Counted from the first letter of the stretch, positions 41,882 through 50,642 are shown. The stretch: DNA of 64,000 bases from an uncultured Lachnospiraceae bacterium (GCA_900551115.1 URUY01000018.1:1-64000); one strand, 5' to 3'. Numbers and translations: made by a program. The notes: generated from the sequence alone by a model not told the origin.

Positions 41882-43189
41882 TTACTCTTTAAACAATATT
41901 TTAATCCTATCCTTTTCACATATTTCAATTCGTTCTATCCATCGTCTAACCAATGACTCCTCATAAAAAATATTCTCCTCTCTCTCCAATTTGACAACTA
42001 ACTCCTCTTTCAATTCCCCTTCCTTTCTTCGCTCTATTCCTTGCATTACCATCTCATGTAAATCAGTTTCTAAAACACTGTCAGAGTTACTGCAAATATT
42101 TCTTCCATGCAGCACCCTGTTTCTGCATCTCCATACAATTTTCTTCTTTCCATTTCTGCTCCAAGTAATTCTGCGGTAAATATCTCCACAATGTTTACAA
42201 TATGTAATACCTGTTAAGGCATACTTAGAAGAATACTTTTGGCTTTCATTTGCCCTTTTCGCCTTTCTATTTTGTTTTTCTTCCTGAACCGCATAAAATA
42301 CCTCTCTCGAAACAATTGCTTCATGACTATTCTTCACATAATACTGTGGAACGATGCCATTATTTATGATTCGTTTTTTATTTAAAAAATCTACGGTATA
42401 TGTCTTTTGCAATAGTGCATCACCCATATACTTCTCATTTCGAAGCATCTTTTCAATGGTCGATGCGTACCATTTTACATTTCCGGTTGCAATCTTTATC
42501 TTCCTGCTCTCTAACTCCCATTTAATACGAAGGCACGAAAATCCTTGCAAATACAAATCAAAAATCAATCTCACTATCTCCGCTTCTTTTGGAACTATAA
42601 TCAGATTCCCCTTCTCGTTTTTCGTATAACCCATAAATTTCTTATGATTTACCTGAATGATTCCTCTTTCAAACCGCCTGACAATTCCCCATTTTGTATT
42701 CTCACTTAAATTTCTGCTTTCCTCTTGCGCCAAACTGCTCAAAATAGTAATCAAAATTTCACCCGCTGCATCCTTCGTATTGATATTTTCTTTTTCAAAA
42801 TAGACTGCAACATTTTTCTCTTTTAGGCTTCGAATCGTCTGCAATAAATCTACCGTGTTTCTTGCAAACCTACTGATTGATTTAGTCAAGATTAAATCAA
42901 TTTTTCCCTTTTGACAATCGTACAGCAACTTTTTAAAATCTTCTCTGTTTTTTGTACTGGTCCCACTTATCCCTTCATCTGCATAAACTCCAACAAATAT
43001 CCAATTTTCATTAGCTTTGATTTTCTCCGTATAATAAGAAATCTGAGATAGATAACTACCTTCCTGTTGTTCCAAGGATGTGCTTACTCTGCAATAAGCA
43101 GCCACTCTTAATCTTTTTCGCTGGCCCCCTACTTCCCTACCATATACCTGCCTTGCAGGAATAATCGTAATTTCTTTTTCTTCTTGCAT
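41882..43189 (-). CDS. Serine recombinase/integrase
   Basis: The 435-residue protein has an N-terminal resolvase domain with the catalytic Ser in RVAAYCRVSTSLEQQ, then ILTKSISRFARNTVD, a recombinase domain, and a zinc beta-ribbon (CKHCGDIY ... WRCRNR). Its C-terminal region is shorter than in phage-type large serine integrases. It would cut and rejoin DNA at an attachment site. It lies next to the defence genes and is separated from them by a terminator. It is the only mobility gene of the island, so this could be the moving agent or a remnant. GGAG lies 10 bases before the ATG. Confidence 0.9.
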   Translation of the reverse strand: MQEEKEITIIPARQVYGREVGGQRKRLRVAAYCRVSTSLEQQEGSYLSQISYYTEKIKANENWIFVGVYADEGISGTSTKNREDFKKLLYDCQKGKIDLILTKSISRFARNTVDLLQTIRSLKEKNVAVYFEKENINTKDAAGEILITILSSLAQEESRNLSENTKWGIVRRFERGIIQVNHKKFMGYTKNEKGNLIIVPKEAEIVRLIFDLYLQGFSCLRIKWELESRKIKIATGNVKWYASTIEKMLRNEKYMGDALLQKTYTVDFLNKKRIINNGIVPQYYVKNSHEAIVSREVFYAVQEEKQNRKAKRANESQKYSSKYALTGITYCKHCGDIYRRITWSRNGKKKIVWRCRNRVLHGRNICSNSDSVLETDLHEMVMQGIERRKEGELKEELVVKLEREENIFYEESLVRRWIERIEICEKDRIKILFKE

Positions 43190-43233
43190 TTGTTCTTTTC
43201 TCCATTATCTTATTTCCTCCGCATATAAAAAGA

Positions 43234-43261
43234 GGCAGTACCTATTTTACTAAGTACTGCC
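43234..43261 (-). terminator. Terminator between the defence genes and the recombinase
   Basis: A perfect 8-bp stem (GGCAGTAC at 43234-43241 with GTACTGCC at 43254-43261) is followed on the minus strand by CTTTTTATA. It overlaps the last codons of the small gene at 43250. Confidence 0.85.
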
Positions 43262-43513
43262 ATGACTACTATATTTTATTTCAAGCTCTTCGAAAAATTC
43301 CTCTGCACTTCTTCCTTTGCCATCTTGAATGTCCTGATGACTTTTTTCTACTTCTTCTCTAAATTTCTTTTGCACTTCTGCAAAGGCTTTTTCAATCGGT
43401 AAAACCCTTCCCTCTTCCATCGCCTTTATCCCTTTTTCCAATTCCCATCTGAGACTTGCACGAGGAAGATCAACAAATTCCAATATGTCATCCGGCAATC
43501 GTAATTTATTCAT
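43250..43513 (-). CDS. Small charged protein, possible antitoxin
   Basis: The 87-residue protein is acidic and helical (LPRASLRWELEKGIKAMEEGRVL, split, then EKAFAEVQKKFREEV). The EEGRVLPIEKAF pattern recalls antitoxins of RelE-type modules, but no toxin gene adjoins it. AAGGA precedes the ATG. It lies 57 bases downstream of the second TIR gene on the same strand and ends in the terminator, so it may be the last gene of the defence operon. Function is not known. Confidence 0.55.
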   Translation of the reverse strand: MNKLRLPDDILEFVDLPRASLRWELEKGIKAMEEGRVLPIEKAFAEVQKKFREEVEKSHQDIQDGKGRSAEEFFEELEIKYSSHGST

Positions 43514-43570
43514 GCTTTGTCCTTGGGATAGATATATATAAGTACTATTTTTATATTTGCTTTATAGGTA

Positions 43571-44389
43571 TCAGTTTTGAATCTTTTTTTGTATGGTATT
43601 TATTAAAATATTAATCGCTTCTTTGTCTCTAAAATCTACATACTTATAATCTTGAACTAATGGTGGTAATTCATCATGCGGAACATCAATATTCAAAATT
43701 ATAAAGATTTTATTTGGATTTCGCATTCTTCTTTGCACAAAAAAATTCAATTCACCTTTTGTCCAACCACTAGATCCATTAAAAAAATTATTCGATACAC
43801 ATATAATCCCAATATCACTCTCATCTAATCCTTGATTTATCTTCTCTGTAATACTATCTCCCAGTTCTATTTGGTACTTATCATACCAAGCACTAATTTG
43901 AGCTTTTTGAAATTCATTAAAAATGTAATCAACAATTTCCTTGTCCTTACTTGAATGAGACAAAAAAACTCTAGGCATCTTGTGTACTTTTCTTTTACTC
44001 CCCCATGCTTTTTGCAAAATCTCTTTACACGGAAATAAAAATAATCCATTTGCCTCCTCTGTAATTGCAAAATCAACCTCATCTGCACTTATAAAAGTAT
44101 TCACATTATACCCTCTTTCACAGAAAGACTCTATTATATCATCTAAAAAATAATTAAACACTCTATGCTTTTCATTAAAATGTCTTTCCAAAAATTTTTC
44201 AAACTTATCTGTGTCTTTTGTCAATGATGCGAAAAACAAAAATTCTAAACAATAGGGATTGTTATTTACAAAAATTCCGCATCCTACAAGCGTATTTGTG
44301 TCAAATTTCTTTAGCACCGCCTTAATAAATCCCTTTTCTTTGATACGATTTCCGTAATCAAGATTAAAAATATATATTTTAGTATCCAC
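43571..44389 (-). CDS. TIR-domain protein with novel N-terminal domain
   Basis: Residues about 139-272 form a TIR domain (PRVFLSHSSKDKEIVDYIFNEF with the catalytic-type Glu213 in SSGWTKGELNFF). The N-terminal 135 residues resemble nothing I know; they are rich in Phe and Asp and show no membrane helix. I chose the GTG at 44389, with AGGAGG 8 bases upstream; a GTG two codons earlier is too close. TIR domains with this Glu usually cleave NAD+ or make ADP-ribose signals. The gene lies 97 bases after ThsB on the same strand, so it is likely a second sensor of the same Thoeris-type system, with the N-terminal part sensing a different phage trigger. Confidence 0.85.
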   Translation of the reverse strand: MDTKIYIFNLDYGNRIKEKGFIKAVLKKFDTNTLVGCGIFVNNNPYCLEFLFFASLTKDTDKFEKFLERHFNEKHRVFNYFLDDIIESFCERGYNVNTFISADEVDFAITEEANGLFLFPCKEILQKAWGSKRKVHKMPRVFLSHSSKDKEIVDYIFNEFQKAQISAWYDKYQIELGDSITEKINQGLDESDIGIICVSNNFFNGSSGWTKGELNFFVQRRMRNPNKIFIILNIDVPHDELPPLVQDYKYVDFRDKEAINILINTIQKKIQN

Positions 44390-44486
44390 TAACACTACCT
44401 CCTTTGTAATTTATTGACTACTATGTAAAATCAGCCACCTCTGTGTATCTACTCTGCATAGTACACGTAACCTTGATAATATATTG

Positions 44487-45047
44487 TTACTTATATCCCC
44501 AATTTGCATATGTTTCTGCAGAATAATAGTTTAAACCTCCCTTTAAAACATTGTCACCGCTACTATGAATGGAAAATTGTTGAATAGATGCCATAATTGC
44601 TTTCTCCTTAAAAGGAATATGAATACAATCGGCATATTGTTCTTCAATTCCTTTTTTCAATTCTTTGGGCCATCTGTTACTTAATGCTTGAGGATCTAAT
44701 ATGTATTCATACCCCGTATAAGCTACGATAATAGGAATTTTATATGTATAAATGGCTTTTTCTATTTCATAATTAAGCATACCTCTATCCCAATTAGTTT
44801 CTGCAGAAATAATAAGAAGCATATTTTTAGAATTGCGCATTCTTTCCATCAATCTTGTCTCTAGTGTTCTTTTCAAACTAGAATCTAATACTTGATATGT
44901 TTTCTTATGACTATCACTAAAGCTCAATTCATAGTTTTTCCCTTTATTCCATGCCTGCAACAAACCATAATATTTCAAATCTCCCTCTGTTGGATTTGTT
45001 GTTCCTTGTCCATCAAAAGCAACATATGTACCATTTCTGTAAGCCAT
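44487..45047 (-). CDS. thsB: ThsB-type TIR protein (Thoeris sensor)
   Basis: The 186-residue protein starts MAYRNGTYVAFDG and has NDSHKKTY-like FSDSHKKTYQVLD, RLMERMRNSKNMLLIIS and NWDRGMLNYEIEKAIYTY, the pattern of ThsB-type TIR proteins. Glu94 in NYEIEKAI is the expected catalytic Glu. In Thoeris, ThsB senses phage and converts NAD+ into a signal nucleotide. The ATG at 45047 has GAAGGA at a good distance; an ATG two codons upstream overlaps the ThsA stop by 4 bases but is too close to that site. It is translationally coupled to ThsA. Confidence 0.85.
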   Translation of the reverse strand: MAYRNGTYVAFDGQGTTNPTEGDLKYYGLLQAWNKGKNYELSFSDSHKKTYQVLDSSLKRTLETRLMERMRNSKNMLLIISAETNWDRGMLNYEIEKAIYTYKIPIIVAYTGYEYILDPQALSNRWPKELKKGIEEQYADCIHIPFKEKAIMASIQQFSIHSSGDNVLKGGLNYYSAETYANWGYK

Positions 45048-45049
45048 CG

Positions 45050-45937
45050 TCATTTTCCTTCTTTCTTATATTTCATAATATTAACATTCCAAAAATTTTT
45101 ATTATAAATAACTATATTTACACAATCTCGAATCACATCATGATTCAAATTCCAAATACTTAATAATTGTTTTACTGAATTATCAATACTAATATGCAAG
45201 CGTGACAAACCACAACCTATAGTCGGAATATAAATTGGCAAATTTCTACCATCCAAATTATAGTAATCTACCATACTTTGTAAGCACTCCAAATAGTTAT
45301 ACATATTGATACTCTCATCTACAGTTATTTTGTCTCCTACTTTTTTAAATGTTGTAAATGCTAACAAGTAAAATACATTTCCCTTTACACTCTCAATTTT
45401 AGCAACTGTCCCTACCGGATACCTTTTCATTTTCCCCTTATCTTTTTCTTCTTTTTCTAATTCTTCACATTTTTTTATCTTTAAGGAACTATCAATCATA
45501 TCATTCAAAACACTAAGAGAATAAATATTATCTGTACAATATTTCACAAACTGTCCATGAACTGAACCTTTTTCAACTACCACATCATCTACTATAGTAT
45601 CAAAACACCTATTAACTGGAATTACAAAAATAGCCTTATCCTGTGATTTTTCATATTTATCTATAATTTTTATAAAATCACCATATTGAACAGCTATTTT
45701 CTTTTGGTCTTCTTCATAAACTATAACCTTTCTACAAATAAAAATGACGCATAAATAAATTATATATGCTATTACAAAGCATAAAGTTAATATAAAAATT
45801 CTCATTTTAATTCCTATTTCACTTATATCCGGATTTATTAGTGTGAAGTATGTTCCTACTATTGAGAGAAATACAAGTGTCAGCTGAAATCCATTTTTTA
45901 AAACATACCATATATTAAATAATATCTTTTTTATCAT
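45050..45937 (-). CDS. thsA: ThsA-type effector: two membrane helices plus macro domain
   Basis: Two N-terminal membrane helices (about 15-36 and 45-68) precede a ThsA-type macro domain (about 95-290) with AIFVIPVNRCFDTIVDDVVVEKGSVHGQFV, here across two motifs, VGTVAKIE and IYIPTIGCGLSRLHI. This is the layout of type II Thoeris effectors, whose macro domain binds the TIR-made histidine-ADP-ribose signal and whose membrane part is thought to disrupt the membrane. Its ATG follows the RloB stop codon with no base in between, so the two are tightly coupled. The cell would stop growth or die on activation. Confidence 0.9.
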   Translation of the reverse strand: MIKKILFNIWYVLKNGFQLTLVFLSIVGTYFTLINPDISEIGIKMRIFILTLCFVIAYIIYLCVIFICRKVIVYEEDQKKIAVQYGDFIKIIDKYEKSQDKAIFVIPVNRCFDTIVDDVVVEKGSVHGQFVKYCTDNIYSLSVLNDMIDSSLKIKKCEELEKEEKDKGKMKRYPVGTVAKIESVKGNVFYLLAFTTFKKVGDKITVDESINMYNYLECLQSMVDYYNLDGRNLPIYIPTIGCGLSRLHISIDNSVKQLLSIWNLNHDVIRDCVNIVIYNKNFWNVNIMKYKKEGK

Positions 45938-46585
45938 CTAGGTTATAATCCTTCCTCTAATCTCTCCCACCAGTTTATGTACCGTAGTAGCCGGACACAT
46001 CTCAGATGGCTTTGTTTTCCCATCTCTTATATTTTGTTCAATCTTTTTCTTTGCAATTTGCAATGCTTTCTCTTCATCCCCTGATTTACAAATTCTGTTA
46101 TACATCTGCTCATCAGCCTTGGAGTACCTTTGCCCAGTTTTATTCTCATATACTCGTCCAAACTCTGAACAACATCTCCACGAATCCTGTATTGCAGGCA
46201 TTTCTCCAAAATATGCATACATCCAAATTTCAAAACAGGGATTGGACCATCCCACTTGTATCCCCCTGCTTACAGCCTCCGCAATAATATCATCAAATCC
46301 TTGTACTTGATCCCTATCAAATACAATCCAGGGAATGCGATACTGTGCATCATAAGCTGTAAGTTCAATGCACTTATCAATCATTGTACGGGTTTTTGTC
46401 TCCACCACCTTAATGACCAATTTATTTTTCACATCATTCGGCAATGACTGATGTAGTCCTGTAAAAAAACATCTTTCTGTTGCCTCTGTATCTGTAACAA
46501 TCAAGTAGTATCCAAGTTCCGGTACTTTAAACTTTCTACTTTGCTCTCTTGATTTTCTATTACCTTTTCTATCGCTTTTAGCCAT
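45938..46585 (-). CDS. rloB: RloB family protein
   Basis: The 215-residue protein has the RloB marks: basic N-terminus, GYYLIVTDTEATERCFF (the first acidic motif, with TDTE where CEGE is usual), PWIVFDRDQVQGFDD, and VGWSNPCFEIWMYAYF. RloB accompanies the RloA ATPase in restriction-linked and defence loci, and its acidic motifs suggest a nuclease-like, TOPRIM-like fold. I chose the ATG at 46585 because AAGGAGG lies 7 bases upstream; a TTG two codons earlier sits on the site. The start follows the RloA stop by 2 bases. The altered first motif may matter for activity. Confidence 0.9.
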   Translation of the reverse strand: MAKSDRKGNRKSREQSRKFKVPELGYYLIVTDTEATERCFFTGLHQSLPNDVKNKLVIKVVETKTRTMIDKCIELTAYDAQYRIPWIVFDRDQVQGFDDIIAEAVSRGIQVGWSNPCFEIWMYAYFGEMPAIQDSWRCCSEFGRVYENKTGQRYSKADEQMYNRICKSGDEEKALQIAKKKIEQNIRDGKTKPSEMCPATTVHKLVGEIRGRIIT

Positions 46586-46587
46586 AC

Positions 46588-47850
46588 TCAATCCTCCTTA
46601 AATATATCAATACTCTTTAAGGTGGGAATTGCACCATACTTGCCAATCAAATAATTTTTTTCATAACTTTCATCCTTACGAATGCGTGTACCATCTTCAT
46701 CTACAAAATCAGCCAGAGAATACAATGTGGAAACACCTTGCTCATCTTTTTCCACAAACCAAATTTCATCTCTTCTAAGCAATTGATTTGACAATTGCCA
46801 TGTATCATGAGTTGTAAATATTAACTGTGCATGTTTTGTATTGATGGCCGGATTTAAAAATGTTAAAAGGAAGTTTCTAACAAGTAATGGATGCAGTCTT
46901 GCATTTAGCTCATCTATGAAAAATACGCTTCCCTTTTCTAAAACCTCCTGCAGCTCCGGATATAGTGCAAACATTTTTAATGTTCCCGCAGATTCAACCC
47001 CTAATGGAATTTCCGCCATATCATCTGAGTTTATCATTTTGTGTAATGCGTTAATCTTATAAGCTTCTTCTTTCGCTTCACCATCATAAGGAACTTTTTC
47101 AATTCTGAAATCTTTAATATGCTCATCAAATGACGCAAAGTATTCCACAACCTTCTGTTGCACTGCTTTATTCTCCACGAATCCTTTGGGCAATCTTCTA
47201 GACATAAAGAAATTTGTAAATGGATCTCCAAAATCTGCAAACTCATTTGCAAGGAACCAGTCTCTAATCGCTTTGCATTTGCCAATCTTCAGCTTTGCAC
47301 CTAGTGAAACAATTAGTACCTGCTTCTCAAGTGCAACCTGTAAATTATCTCTGCTACTCTTAGGAAAACCTGACAAATCTAATTCGTTTTCCTTTACAGA
47401 ACGGTAGAAAACTGTACTAAATTTTCTGGCTGTTTTTGCTTTTGAATTCAGCCACTCTTCCGTAATACCTTCTTTATTTACACAAAATCCATAATTATAT
47501 GTCTTCTCTGCCTTGTCATCAGATAATGTAAAATACACCTCAAAATTAGACTCCGCCTCTGCTGTCGTCGAGTCAAATAAAAATGGTGTTGGCCTATATT
47601 CCACAAATTTATCTACTTCATCCCCATACTTAAAGGATTCAGCTACATATTCTGTCATATATTCAAAAGCATTATAAATATTTGACTTTCCACTTGCATT
47701 TGCTCCATAGATAGCAGCCACTGGTAAAATCTTCTCACTACCAATAGACACAACTCTCTCGGCAAATTCTGTCATCTTAGTTGCCGACAAATCTAAATTT
47801 GCTTCTTCTCTAAAAGATTTAAAATTTTTAAAATTAAATTGTATTAACAT
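46588..47850 (-). CDS. rloA: RloA-type AAA ATPase (AAA15/21 family)
   Basis: The 420-residue SMC-like ATPase has Walker A GANASGKS (49-56), Walker B SVFFIDELNARLHP (about 312-325) and the switch His in IFTTHDTWQLS. There is no long coiled coil. It is the first gene of the defence operon, with GAGGT before the ATG and its own promoter. With RloB it forms a pair similar in layout to the AriA/AriB pair of PARIS, in which the ATPase senses an anti-restriction protein and releases a TOPRIM nuclease. Whether RloAB works the same way is not settled. Confidence 0.92.
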   Translation of the reverse strand: MLIQFNFKNFKSFREEANLDLSATKMTEFAERVVSIGSEKILPVAAIYGANASGKSNIYNAFEYMTEYVAESFKYGDEVDKFVEYRPTPFLFDSTTAEAESNFEVYFTLSDDKAEKTYNYGFCVNKEGITEEWLNSKAKTARKFSTVFYRSVKENELDLSGFPKSSRDNLQVALEKQVLIVSLGAKLKIGKCKAIRDWFLANEFADFGDPFTNFFMSRRLPKGFVENKAVQQKVVEYFASFDEHIKDFRIEKVPYDGEAKEEAYKINALHKMINSDDMAEIPLGVESAGTLKMFALYPELQEVLEKGSVFFIDELNARLHPLLVRNFLLTFLNPAINTKHAQLIFTTHDTWQLSNQLLRRDEIWFVEKDEQGVSTLYSLADFVDEDGTRIRKDESYEKNYLIGKYGAIPTLKSIDIFKED

Positions 47851-47881
47851 AATTTCTACCTCATCTTCTTTTCTACTATCT

Positions 47882-47909
47882 AGTATATCCTAATTTTTCA
47901 GAAAATCAA
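47882..47909 (-). promoter_or_regulatory. Promoter of the defence operon
   Basis: On the minus strand TATACT (47882-47887) is a good -10 with TTGATT (47904-47909) at 16 bases. An inverted repeat CATTAAA / TTTAATG spans about 47910-47940 just upstream of the -35 and could be an operator. Confidence 0.7.
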
Positions 47910-48012
47910 CATTAAAGTTCGACTTTTTCTCATTTTAATGTATTTATTTTCCCATAATCACTTCCAAATCTCATTTTTACCTCTATGCATCTATAAAAAC
48001 GGGTAAAAAAAT

Positions 48013-48052
48013 AGGGCAAAAACTAGCCATTTTTCGGCTCATTTTTTGCCCT
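48013..48052 (-). terminator. Terminator of the RlmD transcript
   Basis: A long stem (AGGGCAAAAA with TTTTTTGCCCT and an inner TAGCC/GGCT) is followed on the minus strand by ATTTTTTTA. A second hairpin (ACCACA/TGTGGT, 48056-48073) precedes it. Confidence 0.85.
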
Positions 48053-48082
48053 CAAACCACAACATCTTGTGGTCAAACCACC

Positions 48083-49630
48083 TTATTTCTCTCTTTTTCC
48101 ACAATACTGCATCAGAATCACTGACTCCACATGCACCGTATGCGCAAACTGGTCCACAGGCCGCACCTTTTTCAGCTCATATCCGCCGTCACATAAAATC
48201 CGCAAATCCCTTGCAAGGGTGGCGGAATCGCAGCTCACGTAGATGATGCGTTCGGGAGCCATTTTCAGCATGGTGGAAAGACATTTTTCGTCGCAGCCCT
48301 TGCGGGGCGGGTCCACCACAATAACGTCGGGATGCAGCATGTCACCTTCCGCCGCACTGCAGCCGGATTCCTGTTCGCCTGCGGCTTTTTCATAAAAAGC
48401 CGGAAGTACCTCTTCGGCTTTTCCCACAAAAAACTCCGCATTTTTGATGTGGTTGCGGCAGGCATTTTCCTTTGCATCCTCTATGGCCCGGGGTACGATT
48501 TCCACGCCGTAGACCTGCTTTGCCCTGGTTGCCATAAACAGAGAAATAGTGCCGATTCCGCAGTATAAATCCCAGACGGTCTCCTGCCCGGTCAGTCCGG
48601 CATATTCCAGTGCAAGACTATACAGCTTTTCTGTCTGCATTGGATTTACCTGATAGAAAGACAGGGGAGAAATCGAAAATTCCAATTTTTCTCCCGTAAA
48701 GGCCATATCTTCCTGTGCCATGTTTCGGACACGGATGCTGTCACAGATAGAGTTTCGTCCCCAAATGGTATGGATTTCTTTTCCCATAATAACATTGGTT
48801 TTTTCTGTATTGATACTTACTGACACACTCGTCATGTTCTTAATATTAGTAAGACGCTCTACTAAAGCCGCCTGATGCGGTAAATAGGAATTCTCCGCTC
48901 CGGCCTTTTCTCCGACACCGGCTCCCTCATGCACATCATTCTTCCCTCGGTAATTGGTTCCCTGATAATTAATCACCAGACATACCATAATTTCTCCGCT
49001 GTAAAAGCCGGTGCGAATAAGAATATGACGTACAAGTCCCGTGCCGTTCTCCTCATCATAGGGCTGCACATGATATTCCCGCATATAATCTAAAACAGTT
49101 TCCAGAATTTCCCTGTTTTCTTCCCTGCCCAAATGACATTCCGTATTGGCTATGATAGAATGGGTCCTGCCGGCATAAAAACCGGCAACCGGGTTACCCT
49201 CTTTGTCTTTGCCTACCGGATACTGGGCCTTGTTGCGGTAATGGAACGGCTCTTCCATGCCTACAATCGGCAAAAATACCCGATTGATTTCTTCTTCCGA
49301 AAAACCACCGATGCGCAGTAAATTATTCTTTACTTTATCCTGCTTGAACTGAAGCTGTCTGCCATAGTCCATTGGCTGAAGCTGACAGCCTCCGCACTGT
49401 CTGTGAAAAGCACAGGGCGGCTGTACACGAAAAGGAGAAGGTGAAACCACCTTCTCTAATCTGGCATAAGCATAATGCTTCTTGCTCTTTATAATCTTTG
49501 CTTCCACCGTGTCTCCAATGACCGCGTCTTTAACAAACAGGGCAAAACCATCTATCTTGCCGATGCCTTCTCCCTCTGCGCCCATATCTTCTATATCCAC
49601 AGTCACAATATCATTTTTTCCAAATTCCAT
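48083..49630 (-). CDS. rlmD: 23S rRNA (uracil-C5)-methyltransferase, RlmD/RumA type
   Basis: The 515-residue protein has an N-terminal TRAM domain (1-60), the 4Fe-4S Cys set with CAFHRQCGGCQLQ plus a Cys before it and one later, and a C-terminal SAM-dependent methyltransferase (VWDLYCGIGTISLFMA, VVDPPRKGC, IIYVSCDSATLARDL). It makes m5U in 23S rRNA. Two low-complexity insertions (about 230-245 and about 445-460) are longer than usual. The ortholog class (RlmD, RlmC or TrmA) cannot be fixed with certainty. AGGAG precedes the ATG. Confidence 0.9.
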   Translation of the reverse strand: MEFGKNDIVTVDIEDMGAEGEGIGKIDGFALFVKDAVIGDTVEAKIIKSKKHYAYARLEKVVSPSPFRVQPPCAFHRQCGGCQLQPMDYGRQLQFKQDKVKNNLLRIGGFSEEEINRVFLPIVGMEEPFHYRNKAQYPVGKDKEGNPVAGFYAGRTHSIIANTECHLGREENREILETVLDYMREYHVQPYDEENGTGLVRHILIRTGFYSGEIMVCLVINYQGTNYRGKNDVHEGAGVGEKAGAENSYLPHQAALVERLTNIKNMTSVSVSINTEKTNVIMGKEIHTIWGRNSICDSIRVRNMAQEDMAFTGEKLEFSISPLSFYQVNPMQTEKLYSLALEYAGLTGQETVWDLYCGIGTISLFMATRAKQVYGVEIVPRAIEDAKENACRNHIKNAEFFVGKAEEVLPAFYEKAAGEQESGCSAAEGDMLHPDVIVVDPPRKGCDEKCLSTMLKMAPERIIYVSCDSATLARDLRILCDGGYELKKVRPVDQFAHTVHVESVILMQYCGKREK

Positions 49631-49662
49631 CCATGCTCCTATCCCTGCATTCAGCCCAAACG

Positions 49663-50607
49663 TTACTCTAATCTCGTTCCTCTCAAGTTAGATTCAAACA
49701 CCCGGTTATATCCCAGCCAGTTTGTATCTGCCACGCTTCCAAATATTTCCGTCATCATTTCCAATTTTGCGTCTGTGTTGTCCGCCATATTAAGGGCCAC
49801 TGCCTCAAACAGAGCCGGTTTTTTAGGCGAACCATATTCATATTCCCCATGATGCGCCAAAATGCAGTGCTTTAGTTCAGACGCAAGTACCGGCGGAAAG
49901 CCCGGTATTTTATGTATTTTTTCATCCAGCATCTCACAGCCTATGATAATGTGTCCTAAAAGCTGGCCGTCATCCGTATAATCATTTTCCGGAAACAGAG
50001 AAATTTCTCTGGTTTTGCCGATATCATGGAACATCGCCGCAGGCAGGAGCAAATCTCTCTTAAGCAGCGGATATGCTTTACAAAAATAATCGCATAATTT
50101 TGTTACACTAAGGGTATGTTCCAGAAGACCACCCACAAAACCATGGTGCATGGTTTTAGCTGCAGAGGATTTACGGAATTTTTTTATAAAATCGGTATCC
50201 TCTGTAAAAAAAGCCTGTAAAAGCTGCCTCATATATGTATTTTCAATGGAGTTGATAAAGTCTAACAGCTGCCGAAACATTTCATCATTATCCTTACTGC
50301 TCACGGGCAGATAATCCGCCGGGTCATACTCACCTTCCCTGCACACACGGATACGCTTTACATTGACCTGCAAAGCTCCCTGAAAATTATTTACTTCACC
50401 GTATACTTCAATATAGTCCAACGTGTCAAACTCTTCAATTCCCGCATTATTCGGCTCCCATACCTTTGCATCAATGGTTCCCGTTTTGTCCTGCAAAATA
50501 ACGTTTTCGTAGGGTTTTCCGTTTTTCGTCACCGCTGACTGCTTATGCTTGCAAAGATAAATATCAAAAATTCTGTCGCCTTCCTTACAATCCTTAATGT
50601 ATTTCAT
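49663..50607 (-). CDS. yhaM: 3'-5' exoribonuclease YhaM family
   Basis: The 314-residue protein has an N-terminal OB fold (about 1-95) and an HD-domain (HHGFVGGLLEHTLSV, FHDIGKT, LAHHGEYEYG). This is the YhaM/CBF1 layout, an mRNA-decay 3' exonuclease of Firmicutes. It lies 32 bases upstream of RlmD, and 35 bases downstream of the HtrA-like gene, all on the minus strand, so co-transcription is likely. Confidence 0.92.
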   Translation of the reverse strand: MKYIKDCKEGDRIFDIYLCKHKQSAVTKNGKPYENVILQDKTGTIDAKVWEPNNAGIEEFDTLDYIEVYGEVNNFQGALQVNVKRIRVCREGEYDPADYLPVSSKDNDEMFRQLLDFINSIENTYMRQLLQAFFTEDTDFIKKFRKSSAAKTMHHGFVGGLLEHTLSVTKLCDYFCKAYPLLKRDLLLPAAMFHDIGKTREISLFPENDYTDDGQLLGHIIIGCEMLDEKIHKIPGFPPVLASELKHCILAHHGEYEYGSPKKPALFEAVALNMADNTDAKLEMMTEIFGSVADTNWLGYNRVFESNLRGTRLE

Positions 50608-50642
50608 TGTTGTCTGTTCCTTTCCGTCATCCTATATTCCTG

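Noticed and set aside
41734..41928. 64-codon minus-strand frame beyond the recombinase
   Set aside because: It overlaps the recombinase end, lacks a ribosome site, and has no recognisable domain.
43571..44389. Classical toxin-antitoxin module from the TIR gene and the 87-residue gene
   Set aside because: The TIR protein lies in a Thoeris operon, so a sensor role is better supported; kept only as an idea in the findings.
41840..48000. ATGCATCT shared by both flanks as att sites of the island
   Set aside because: Eight bases are expected by chance in AT-rich DNA and the flanking context differs.
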